From Ruminococcus sp. UBA3665 (GTDB lineage Bacteria; Bacillota; Clostridia; Oscillospirales; Ruminococcaceae): a stretch of 23,009 nt of DNA. A model generated the notes under the pieces. It made no database searches. It was not told the origin of the DNA and saw only the letters and a program-made list of their open reading frames with translations. The position numbers and the translations under genes are program-made. Every line of letters begins with the position of its first letter. Position 1 is the first letter of the stretch. The DNA lies in contig DFJS01000052.1 in assembly GCA_002373165.1 (NCBI GenBank), positions 1 to 23,009 on the forward strand, written 5' to 3'. Shown here piece by piece: positions 1 through 7,227 of this stretch.

Positions 1-356
1 ATATTCCGGTCATTTCCCTGAATGGTTTTCAGAAAGAAATACTGCGGCTTTCCCTGAATTGTAAGCCGATAAGTCAGCGAAAAGGATTTTCCGTTTTTCA
101 AAGCCTGATGTACCGTCTCTTTCCGGAATTTTTCCAGAAAATATTCCTGATCCTCCGGCCAGACCTGTTCCCGGCAGTTTTTCAGCACATCTTTGAAAAA
201 ATCATCTCCCCGTGAAACTGGAATCAATTCTTTTTCCGTGCCGTTGACGGCGTATTCTGCATAACTGTCATTTTCAGAATCAATCACATACAGACTGCTG
301 TAGTCATTTGCAAGGGCAAGAGCAAGGCTTGCAAATGTCAGATTTTGATGTTCCAT
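1..356 (-). CDS. PAS-like sensory protein, N-terminal part (runs off the window)
   Basis: The minus-strand reading frame opens with ATG at 356, preceded by a strong AGGAGG site, and is open to the window edge, giving 118 residues. It begins MEHQNLTFASLALALANDYSSLY and contains a PEDQEYFLEKF stretch. N-terminal regions of this style (ANDY..VY.VD...D.Y.EY, then PEDQ..F) are known from PAS-type sensor modules fused to GGDEF, EAL or histidine kinase domains in clostridia. The output domain is outside the window, so the function is inferred. It is transcribed divergently from the HD-GYP gene at 607 and has its own consensus promoter at 479-507. The sensor assignment is moderate and the output domain is unknown. 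Confidence 0.7.
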   Translation of the reverse strand, partial: MEHQNLTFASLALALANDYSSLYVIDSENDSYAEYAVNGTEKELIPVSRGDDFFKDVLKNCREQVWPEDQEYFLEKFRKETVHQALKNGKSFSLTYRLTIQGKPQYFFLKTIQGNDRN

Positions 357-478
357 GTCATTCCTCCTGTGGAATAAAAGCTCCTGTTTCCGGAAGAGCT
401 TTATGATTTTTTTCTATTCTTGTGTCATATTCTCTAAGCAGAACGCTAATCGACTATACTCTATATTAGCTCTTTATC

Positions 479-507
479 AGTATACCATATTACACAATTT
501 TTGTCAA
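479..507 (-). promoter_or_regulatory. sigma-A-type promoter for the PAS-like gene
   Basis: Reading the minus strand, TTGACA (502-507) is followed by a 17-nt spacer and TATACT (479-484). It points at the ATG at 356 and leaves a leader of about 115 nt. It lies back to back with the plus-strand promoter at 548-576. Confidence 0.75.
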
Positions 508-547
508 GATAAAATATGTTTTTTCATACGGGATTATATACAGACAA

Positions 548-576
548 TTGACTTATTTTCAAAATTGTGCTATAAT
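548..576 (+). promoter_or_regulatory. sigma-A-type promoter for the HD-GYP gene
   Basis: TTGACT (548-553), a 17-nt spacer ending TGTGC, and a perfect TATAAT (571-576) lie about 30 nt before the ATG at 607. The -10 carries an extended TG dinucleotide. The promoter position also excludes a longer N-terminus for the gene, since upstream in-frame codons would not be transcribed from here. Confidence 0.85.
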
Positions 577-606
577 AGCAATGACAGTTATGAGAGGGGA
601 GATTTC

Positions 607-3600
607 ATGAATCTGCATATAAAAAGAAAAATCAAATGCTGTATCTGTCTGCTGTGTTCCGCAGTGATGCTGGCTTTTCCGGCCTCTGCCGCGGCAGAAG
701 ATGCATCAGCAGATGAAAAAATTGCTGTAGATCTGATTGATCATCATGAGGGACGGTCTGCTGTACTCTATGACAATACCAACGGACTGCCGACCTCTGA
801 GGCAAACGCCATTGCCGAAACGCAGGAAGGCTTTATCTGGATTGGAAGTTACAGCGGCCTGATTCGCTATGACGGAAATACGTTTGAAAGAATCGATTCT
901 ACCAACGGCCTGGCAAGTGTTGTCAGTCTTTATGTTGACAGTAAAAACCGTCTTTGGATCGGGACAAATGACAGCGGCGTTGCCGTGATGGATCAGGATT
1001 ATTACCAGCGTTTTGATAAAAATGACGGATTAAATTCGCTTTCCATCCGTGCCATTGCAGAAGACCAGGAGGGCAATATTTACATCGCCACTACGCAGGG
1101 AATCGCTGTCATAGATGAATCTATGTCACTGCATAAAATCGACGAACCGCAGATTAATCAGGAATATATCCGGAATCTGAAACTCGGAAGCGATAATGTG
1201 CTCTATGGCGTAACGATGGGCGGAGCAGTCTTTACAATCCAAAACCAGAAGCTGACAGGCTATTACAGCAGTTCACAAACGGGGATTTCCGGCATTCTGA
1301 GTCTGTACCCGGATCATGAAACGCCCGGCCTTGTCTATATCGGCACAAAAGAATCCAAAGTCTATTATGCAGAGATTTCCAGCGGATTCAGAACACAAAA
1401 AGAAGTGGATACAGCTCCTTTGGAATATATCAATTCTGTCAAGCAGGTGCAGGACGAAATATGGGTTTGTGCCGATAACGGCCTTGGCGTGATAAAAGAC
1501 GATAAATTCATCAGCCTTGAAAATCTTCCTCTGAACAGTTCGGCAGAACAGATGATTACGGATTATCAGGGAAATCTATGGTTTGCCTCTTCCAAACAGG
1601 GAGTCATGAAAATTGTCCCGAACCAGTTTCAGGATATTTTTGAAGCTTATCATCTTCCTGATACAGTAGTCAATTCTACCTGCATGTATGATGATAAACT
1701 TATCATCGGAAGCAAAAACGAAGGGCTGACGGTCATCAGCAAAAACGGCATTGTTGAAAAAATGCCCGTGCAAAAAGCAGTTTCCGCCTCCGGGGAAATT
1801 CTTGACGAAACAGATCTGATTCAGATGCTGACCGGATGCAGAATCCGTTCTGTCATCCGTGACAGTCAAAACAGACTGTGGATTTCCACTTTCGGCGAAA
1901 AAGGGCTTGTCTGCTATGATCATGGCAGTCTGACACAATTCACGCAGAAAGACGGCCTTCCTTCTGACAGAGTGCGGACAGTTTACGAACGAAAAAACGG
2001 TTCTTTTCTGGTGACCTGCACGGGCGGTGCTGCCGTTATTGAAAATCATACAGTCACCAGAGTCTATGATGAATCTGACGGCATTCAGAATCCGGAACTC
2101 CTGACCGCTGTCGAAGCTGATAACGGCGATATTCTCATCGGAACAGACGGCGGCGGTATTTATATCATTCATACAGACGGCAATATTGTGCATTACGGCA
2201 CAGAATCCGGGCTTTCCTCGGATGTCATCATGAGAATCAAAAAAGATGTCAACAGAAATATTTTCTGGATTGTCACAAGCAATTCGATTGCCTATATGAC
2301 AGAAGATGAAACTTTTACAACAATTCAGAAATTTCCCTATTCCAATAATTTTGATTTATATGAAAACAGTCAGGGGGAAATCTGGATTCTCAGCAGCAAC
2401 GGAATTTATGTTGCTCCGGCGGAAAATCTGCTCGCAAACGGCGAAATTGATGCCGTATTCTACGGAAAAGACAACGGCCTGCCCTGTATTGCCACTTCCA
2501 ATTCTTACAGCGAACTGACCGAAGACGGCAATTTATACATCTCCGGTACCAGCGGCGTGGCAAAAGTCAATATTGAAGAGCCGTTTGAAGATGTCAGCGA
2601 AATCAGAATGAATATCCCCTATGTGGAAGCTGACGGAAAATATATCTATCCGGACTCCAGCGGAACGATTACGCTGGCCGCCGATGTGCAGAAACTTACA
2701 ATTCATGGGTTTGTCTATAATTATTCCCTGATTAATCCGCAGATTACTTATTATCTGGACGGCTTCGACAGTCAGCAGACAACCGTCCGCAGAAGCGAAC
2801 TGGTTCCGGTAGATTATACTAATCTGAAAGGCGGAAATTATCATTTTGTCATGGAAATGCAGGATGCACAGGGCAAAGACAGTCAGAAATTTTCTGTGCT
2901 TATAGTCAAGCAAAAGGCAGTTCACGAAATGACCTGGTTCCATATTACAGCCTATGTTCTGATTGCCCTGCTGGGAGCCGGCATTTTCATGCTGTTTATC
3001 CGGCGCAGAGAACAGCATCTTCTGAAAAAACAGGAAGAACAGAAAATTCTGATTCGTGAGATTGTTCAGGCATTCGCCAAAGTAATCGATATGAAAGATC
3101 ATTATACCAACGGCCATTCTGCCCGCGTTGCCGAATATACCGCCATGCTGACGCGTGAACTGGGCTATGATGAAGAAACTGTGGAAACTTATTACAGCAT
3201 TGCCCTTCTGCATGATATCGGAAAAGTCGGCATTCCGGAAGAAGTGCTGAATAAAGCCGGAAAACTGACGGATGAAGAATATAATATTATCAAATCCCAT
3301 ACAGTGCTTGGCCGGGATACACTGAAAAATATCAGCATTATGCCGGAACTGGCAATCGGGGCAGGCTCTCATCACGAACGCCCCGACGGAAAAGGCTATC
3401 CGGACGGCCTGAAAGGTGATGAAATTCCTCGTGTGGCGCAGATTATCGCCGTTGCTGATACGTTCGATGCCATGTATTCCAACCGCCCCTACCGCAAGCG
3501 CATGAATTTTGAAAAGGCTGTTTCTATTATTCAGGAAGTCGCCGGAACACAGCTGACACAAGATGTAGTCGATGCATTTCTCAGGCTGGTAGCGCGCGGA

Positions 3601-3699
3601 AAATTCCGTGCTCCCGATGATGAGGGCGGCGGCACAACGGAAAATATTGATAATATTCATAAAAAATTTCAGAACGAATCAAGCTCTGCCAAGTCATAA
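607..3699 (+). CDS. membrane HD-GYP phosphodiesterase with secreted beta-propeller sensor
   Basis: The 1030-residue product starts at ATG 607 behind a GAGAGGGGA ribosome site; the frame is open further upstream, but the promoter at 548-576 rules that out. Residues 1-30 are a signal peptide or anchor ending in ASA. About 700 residues follow with repeated propeller blades (WIGSYSGLIRYDG, LWIGTNDSGVAV, LWISTF), typical of two-component regulator propeller repeats, then a Y_Y_Y-like beta domain. A membrane span lies at about 778-800. The cytoplasmic HD-GYP domain carries HDIGKVGIP (H869) and HHERPDGKGYP (from 922), so the metal and GYP residues look intact. HD-GYP proteins hydrolyse cyclic dinucleotides, usually c-di-GMP. 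I infer that an extracellular ligand, perhaps a glycan, controls this activity. The fusion places a hybrid-sensor-type input directly on a phosphodiesterase without a kinase. Confidence 0.9.
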   Translation: MNLHIKRKIKCCICLLCSAVMLAFPASAAAEDASADEKIAVDLIDHHEGRSAVLYDNTNGLPTSEANAIAETQEGFIWIGSYSGLIRYDGNTFERIDSTNGLASVVSLYVDSKNRLWIGTNDSGVAVMDQDYYQRFDKNDGLNSLSIRAIAEDQEGNIYIATTQGIAVIDESMSLHKIDEPQINQEYIRNLKLGSDNVLYGVTMGGAVFTIQNQKLTGYYSSSQTGISGILSLYPDHETPGLVYIGTKESKVYYAEISSGFRTQKEVDTAPLEYINSVKQVQDEIWVCADNGLGVIKDDKFISLENLPLNSSAEQMITDYQGNLWFASSKQGVMKIVPNQFQDIFEAYHLPDTVVNSTCMYDDKLIIGSKNEGLTVISKNGIVEKMPVQKAVSASGEILDETDLIQMLTGCRIRSVIRDSQNRLWISTFGEKGLVCYDHGSLTQFTQKDGLPSDRVRTVYERKNGSFLVTCTGGAAVIENHTVTRVYDESDGIQNPELLTAVEADNGDILIGTDGGGIYIIHTDGNIVHYGTESGLSSDVIMRIKKDVNRNIFWIVTSNSIAYMTEDETFTTIQKFPYSNNFDLYENSQGEIWILSSNGIYVAPAENLLANGEIDAVFYGKDNGLPCIATSNSYSELTEDGNLYISGTSGVAKVNIEEPFEDVSEIRMNIPYVEADGKYIYPDSSGTITLAADVQKLTIHGFVYNYSLINPQITYYLDGFDSQQTTVRRSELVPVDYTNLKGGNYHFVMEMQDAQGKDSQKFSVLIVKQKAVHEMTWFHITAYVLIALLGAGIFMLFIRRREQHLLKKQEEQKILIREIVQAFAKVIDMKDHYTNGHSARVAEYTAMLTRELGYDEETVETYYSIALLHDIGKVGIPEEVLNKAGKLTDEEYNIIKSHTVLGRDTLKNISIMPELAIGAGSHHERPDGKGYPDGLKGDEIPRVAQIIAVADTFDAMYSNRPYRKRMNFEKAVSIIQEVAGTQLTQDVVDAFLRLVARGKFRAPDDEGGGTTENIDNIHKKFQNESSSAKS

Positions 3700-3735
3700 C
3701 ATGCTGGAACAGTCCGGCCTGTTTCTGAATAAAAA

Positions 3736-3755
3736 CCCCGCCTTTTCAGGCGGGG
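3736..3755. terminator. bidirectional terminator between convergent genes
   Basis: CCCCGCC (3736-3742), a six-base loop and GGCGGGG (3749-3755) form a seven-base-pair GC stem. The minus strand continues into TTTTT, so it mainly ends the ugd transcript; the plus strand has only a weak tail (TAAAATAAT). Confidence 0.85.
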
Positions 3756-3786
3756 TAAAATAATACCAGAAATCAGGAAAAATTTT

Positions 3787-5025
3787 TCAGTCTTTTCCGA
3801 ATAAATCTCTCGAATATACACGATCTTTTACATCGTCAAGACAAGCATCATAACGGTTTGCAATGATGGCATCGGACTGGGCTTTGAACTGCTCCAGATT
3901 GTTTACCACGGTACTTCCGAAGAAAGTTGTTCCGTCATCGAGCGACGGTTCAAAAATAATCACTCTGGCACCCTTTGCCTTGATACGTTTCATCACGCCC
4001 TGAACAGAACTTTGCCGGAAATTATCACTGTTGGATTTCATTGTCAGCCGATAAACGCCGATTGTCACGTTTTTTTCCCGTTTCTTGTCATAGTCAGAAT
4101 TATCGCCATAGGCATAGTATCCGGCAAACTGCAATACTTTGTCCGCGATATAATCCTTGCGGGTACGGTTGGATTCCACAATGGCAGATATCATATTCTG
4201 CGGCACATCTTCATAATTTGCCAGCAGCTGTTTAGTATCTTTCGGCAGACAGTAACCGCCGTAACCGAAGCTGGGGTTGTTATAATGCGAACCGATTCTG
4301 GGGTCAAGACAGACACCGTTGATAATCTGCCGGGTATTGAGACCTTTCATTTCGGCATAAGTATCCAGCTCGTTGAAATAGCTGACACGCAGTGCCAGAT
4401 AAGTATTGGAAAACAATTTGACAGCTTCGGCTTCGGTAAAGCCCATAATCAGCGTTTCTATCTCTTCTTTGACTGCCCCCTGCCGCAGAAGGTCTGCAAA
4501 AGTATGCGCAGTGCTGACAAGTCTTTCGTCTTCCATATCTGTACCAATAATGATGCGGCTGGGATATAAATTATCATAAAGAGCTTTGGATTCACGCAGA
4601 AATTCCGGACTGAACAGAATATTTCTGCTGCCTGTTTTCCGGCGGATTTCTCTGGTATAGCCAACCGGAACGGTAGACTTGATAACCATGACAGCATCAG
4701 GATTATACTGCATTACCAGCCGGATTACTGCCTCGACGGCAGAAGTATCAAAAAAATTCTTTCTGCTGTCATAATTAGTAGGAGCCGCAATGACAACAAA
4801 ATCGGCATCCCGATACGCTTTCCCGGCATCGAGTGTTGCCGTCAGGGCAAGCTCTTTTTCTGCCAGATATTTTTCAATATAATCATCCTGAACAGGAGAT
4901 TTCTTCTGATTAATCAGTTCTACTTTTTCCGGAACAATATCCACAGCTGTCACAGTATGATGCTGTGCGAGCAGAACGGCAATGGAAAGTCCTACATAAC
5001 CGGTTCCTGCAACTGCTATTTTCAT
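3787..5025 (-). CDS. ugd: UDP-glucose 6-dehydrogenase
   Basis: The product has 412 residues and oxidises UDP-glucose to UDP-glucuronate with NAD, supplying sugars for surface polysaccharides. The N-terminus carries the Rossmann motif GTGYVG (residues 7-12). A KSTVPVG stretch lies at 116-122, and the catalytic cysteine is C259 in GYGGYCLPKD. I chose ATG 5025 because AGGTGA sits nine bases before it; the in-frame ATG at 5034 would sit directly on that site. The C-terminus is complete. It lies 70 nt downstream of luxS with no clear terminator between, so partial co-transcription is possible. GGYC in place of the usual GGSC is a mild variant. The polyprenyl-phosphate sugar transferase at 15939 could belong to the same surface-glycan pathway, but that is inference. 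Confidence 0.93.
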   Translation of the reverse strand: MKIAVAGTGYVGLSIAVLLAQHHTVTAVDIVPEKVELINQKKSPVQDDYIEKYLAEKELALTATLDAGKAYRDADFVVIAAPTNYDSRKNFFDTSAVEAVIRLVMQYNPDAVMVIKSTVPVGYTREIRRKTGSRNILFSPEFLRESKALYDNLYPSRIIIGTDMEDERLVSTAHTFADLLRQGAVKEEIETLIMGFTEAEAVKLFSNTYLALRVSYFNELDTYAEMKGLNTRQIINGVCLDPRIGSHYNNPSFGYGGYCLPKDTKQLLANYEDVPQNMISAIVESNRTRKDYIADKVLQFAGYYAYGDNSDYDKKREKNVTIGVYRLTMKSNSDNFRQSSVQGVMKRIKAKGARVIIFEPSLDDGTTFFGSTVVNNLEQFKAQSDAIIANRYDACLDDVKDRVYSRDLFGKD

Positions 5026-5095
5026 GATGATCATTCACCTTTTTTCTGGATTTAATGATATGAAAGAAAACCGAAGAACAGAATTCTTTCTTTTT

Positions 5096-5968
5096 TTAAG
5101 AATCATAAAAATGCTGACCGTCTTCTGTGATAAGCCGCTCTTTTTTGGGATATTCAAAAATTCTGGGATTTTCAGCATTTGCAGCAAGATAATCGGCGAA
5201 TTTTGCGGCATAAAATTTTGCCATTTCAAGATCATGCATCAGATAATGACCGCAGTTTTCCGGTGCAGTGCCGGGAACGCTCTCTGCATCTGCCACAGAA
5301 CGGAAGGCATCCAGCACAAGCTGATATATTTGCTGCGGAGAACGGCTGCCTTTGAGAATCAGGTAAAAACCTGTCAGGCATCCCATAGGCCCCCAATAAA
5401 TGACTTCGTTTTTCCAGTCGGGGTCATTACGGAGGAACGTTGCAATAATATGTTCCAGCGAATGCATCGCTGCCACATCGACAGCCGGTTCTTTGTTAGG
5501 CTTTGTTACTCTGATATCATAAGTCGTAATCATGCTGCTGCCGACTTCATCTTCGCGGCTGACAAAAATTCCCGGAACAATTTCGTTATGATCAACGGAA
5601 AAACTGGGAATCAGGCCGTCGCCGGCTTCTTCCGGCACTTCTTTCTGATTCCGGCAGAGCAGGACTGCAAGTCCGGAAGGAGAAACCAGGCAGACAGACT
5701 GGCCTGCATCGGCTGTATTTGTATTCTGAAAGCCTTTTCCGAGCAGCAAGGAATAAGCTTCTTCAAAACGATCTGTACTTATGCAGATGCCTGTTTTATC
5801 CTGCGGAGCATTTTCTGTCTGTACCACATCCAGAAAAAAGCCATTGTGATCTTTCAGACGTACATCATCATGACCGTTATTTTGCTTTTCAAAGCCGAGT
5901 TCTTCCAGCAGACTGACAATATCTTCCGCATTCTGGCTCATAATCAGCGGATGAAAATTAATATTCAT
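5096..5968 (-). CDS. luxS: LuxS S-ribosylhomocysteine lyase with N-terminal VOC-like domain
   Basis: The product has 290 residues, against about 150-160 for ordinary LuxS. Residues about 121-262 are LuxS: SFSVDHNEI at the start, the zinc motif H169-x-x-E172-H173, catalytic C197 in PMGCLTGFY, and C239 in the CGHY zinc-ligand segment. LuxS cleaves S-ribosylhomocysteine to homocysteine and the AI-2 precursor DPD. Residues 1-110 resemble a VOC/glyoxalase half-unit (MNINFHPLIMSQNAEDIVSLLEELGF, then SPSGLAVLLC). I see no obvious set of metal ligands in this part, so it may bind or dimerise rather than catalyse. ATG 5968 follows GGGAGG by nine bases; an upstream TTG at 5989 lacks a site. A consensus promoter lies at 6018-6046. 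The LuxS call is near certain, the VOC call moderate. Confidence 0.93.
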   Translation of the reverse strand: MNINFHPLIMSQNAEDIVSLLEELGFEKQNNGHDDVRLKDHNGFFLDVVQTENAPQDKTGICISTDRFEEAYSLLLGKGFQNTNTADAGQSVCLVSPSGLAVLLCRNQKEVPEEAGDGLIPSFSVDHNEIVPGIFVSREDEVGSSMITTYDIRVTKPNKEPAVDVAAMHSLEHIIATFLRNDPDWKNEVIYWGPMGCLTGFYLILKGSRSPQQIYQLVLDAFRSVADAESVPGTAPENCGHYLMHDLEMAKFYAAKFADYLAANAENPRIFEYPKKERLITEDGQHFYDS

Positions 5969-6017
5969 GTAATAATACCTCCCAAGCAATTGATAGAGAA
6001 TAAACCAGCTATTTTAA

Positions 6018-6046
6018 AGTTTATCACAAAATCAAATACATGTCAA
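6018..6046 (-). promoter_or_regulatory. promoter of luxS
   Basis: On the minus strand TTGACA (6041-6046), a 17-nt spacer and TAAACT (6018-6023) lie about 50 nt upstream of the luxS ATG. No room remains for a SAM riboswitch in this short leader. Confidence 0.75.
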
Positions 6047-6118
6047 GCAAATTCGACAGGATATAAATTGTTTGTATAACTTTACAGAGATACTATACTG
6101 AATTTATATAATTAAAAT

Positions 6119-6147
6119 TTGACAAAATTTTATTTTTATGCTATGAT
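6119..6147 (+). promoter_or_regulatory. promoter of the doc-type toxin operon
   Basis: TTGACA (6119-6124), a 17-nt spacer ending TATGC, and TATGAT (6142-6147) precede the antitoxin ATG at 6179. ATGCT (6138-6142) and AGCAT (6154-6158) form an inverted repeat spanning the -10, a possible operator. A near-identical 19-mer recurs at the integrase promoter near 17635. Confidence 0.85.
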
Positions 6148-6178
6148 AATAACAGCATCAAAACAAGGAGGCATTCGT

Positions 6179-6337
6179 ATGGAATCTGATAAAGATATTT
6201 ATTCTACAGAAGAGGCCGGGGCAGAAAAATCCGCTGATCAGGATACACCGCAAACGGCATCCGATGAGGAAATAACAGAAATTTCTCAAAAACTGATGAT
6301 ACGCCACGCAGAAGTCTACAGGGAGCTTGCCAAATGA
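6179..6337 (+). CDS. short Phd-type antitoxin-like protein
   Basis: This 52-residue acidic peptide starts at ATG 6179 behind a perfect AAGGAGG site. Residues 1-28 are rich in D, E, S and T and look disordered. Residues about 29-52 (DEEITEISQKLMIRHAEVYRELAK) look like the C-terminal helix by which Phd-type antitoxins cover the Doc active site. No N-terminal Phd/YefM DNA-binding fold is present; P1 Phd is 73 residues. The stop codon overlaps the toxin start as ATGA at 6334-6337, the usual coupling of antitoxin and toxin. The role is inferred from position and helix style. Loss of a DNA-binding domain implies that autoregulation, if any, uses another factor. Confidence 0.75.
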   Translation: MESDKDIYSTEEAGAEKSADQDTPQTASDEEITEISQKLMIRHAEVYRELAK

Positions 6338-6717
6338 AACTGATCTCAAAAAAACAAGTTATTTCTATGCATCAGGCATTGACAGCCGCATCCGGCGGCT
6401 CGGAAAAAATCCGCGATGAAGGTTTGCTGGACTCTGCACTTCATGCGCCTTTCCAGACTTTTTCCGGAACGGAATTATATCCTTCCGTGCTCGGAAAAGC
6501 CTGCCGCCTTGGATACGGATTAATCCGGAATCATCCCTTTGTGGACGGCAACAAGAGAATCGGCACACATGTTATGTTTGTGTTCCTGCTGCTGAACGGA
6601 ATCGATGCTGATTATCAGGATCAGGACCTGATACAGCTGATTATGGGCATTGCTTCCGGAACATATGATGATACCCATCTGCTCGCCTGGATGCGGCAGC
6701 ATATGAAAAAAATATAA
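6334..6717 (+). CDS. doc: Doc/Fic-family death-on-curing toxin
   Basis: The 127-residue product matches the length of phage P1 Doc (126). The Fic-fold active site is HPFVDGNKRIGTH (residues 67-79), with H67, D71, N73, K74 and R75 all present; the Doc form GNKR identifies the kinase-type subfamily, which phosphorylates EF-Tu in the P1 case. The N-terminus has the family pattern LHAPFQTFSGTELYPS. Start ATG 6334 overlaps the antitoxin stop, and no separate ribosome site is needed. The GNAT gene begins 15 nt downstream, so the three genes form an operon ended by the terminator at 7196-7217. The toxin looks intact; its target here is inferred from the family. Confidence 0.9.
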   Translation: MKLISKKQVISMHQALTAASGGSEKIRDEGLLDSALHAPFQTFSGTELYPSVLGKACRLGYGLIRNHPFVDGNKRIGTHVMFVFLLLNGIDADYQDQDLIQLIMGIASGTYDDTHLLAWMRQHMKKI

Positions 6718-6732
6718 TCAGGAGGAATCAAG

Positions 6733-7185
6733 ATGCAGTACCAGATACAGAAAAACAGAATTTTTTCAGAAGATGCTACAGGAACAATTCTTGCAGAAAT
6801 CAACTTTCCGGAAACAGAATCAGGAACCTGCACAATCGTCCGCACGTTTGTGGATGATTCTCTCAGGGGACAGGGCATTGCCGGACAGCTTGTGCAGAAG
6901 GCAGTAAAAACAATCATTCAGCAGGGCTGTCACGTTTCTGCAACATGTTCCTATGCCCGGCACTGGCTGGAAAAATATTCTGTCAGGACAGTGACTGTTC
7001 TCCGGATTCTTGACGAGGATTACGGCTGTGAAGGCGTTCCGGACGGCGAAGAGCCTATGTGCCGGGTACTTGTCCGGGATAAAAACAGCACAGAATTCTG
7101 GATTAAAATTCCTGACAGCTATCTGACAAAAAATGCCGTCCGGGAAGGCGATATGATAGAAGAATTCTTTTCTCTTTTGAGATAA
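6733..7185 (+). CDS. GNAT-like acetyltransferase with extra C-terminal domain
   Basis: The 150-residue product starts at ATG 6733 behind AGGAGG. Residues 1-88 resemble the small GNAT-like (YjdJ/Gtn10-type) domain: FVDDSLRGQGIAGQLVQKAV holds the acetyl-CoA loop (R45-G46-Q-G48), followed by CSYARHWLEKY. Residues 90-150 are a separate module (DEDYGCEGVPDGEEPMC, then KIPDSYLTKNAVREGD) that recalls stand-alone proteins of about 60 residues in Firmicutes; their function is unknown to me. It is the third gene of the toxin operon. The acetyl acceptor is unknown. Modification or immunity linked to the Doc toxin is possible, but co-transcription alone is weak support. Confidence 0.8.
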   Translation: MQYQIQKNRIFSEDATGTILAEINFPETESGTCTIVRTFVDDSLRGQGIAGQLVQKAVKTIIQQGCHVSATCSYARHWLEKYSVRTVTVLRILDEDYGCEGVPDGEEPMCRVLVRDKNSTEFWIKIPDSYLTKNAVREGDMIEEFFSLLR

Positions 7186-7195
7186 AATATAAAAA

Positions 7196-7217
7196 GCACC
7201 GGAAACGGTGCTTTTTT
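7196..7217. terminator. bidirectional terminator after GNAT and lipoprotein genes
   Basis: GCACCG (7196-7201), a GAAA tetraloop and CGGTGC (7206-7211) are followed by TTTTTT on the plus strand and preceded by AAAAA, so it can act both ways between the convergent genes. Confidence 0.92.
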
Positions 7218-7227
7218 ATATCTAAGC

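Noticed and set aside
355..606. Upstream in-frame extension of the HD-GYP gene
   Set aside because: It overlaps both divergent promoters and has no ribosome site, while ATG 607 has one and begins a proper signal peptide.
2533..3660. Long minus-strand open frame opposite the HD-GYP gene
   Set aside because: It is the antisense shadow of a firmly identified domain, with no ribosome site or recognisable domain.
5024..6079. Plus-strand open frame of 351 codons across luxS
   Set aside because: It runs antisense to the LuxS motifs and across its promoter; its composition is that of a shadow frame.
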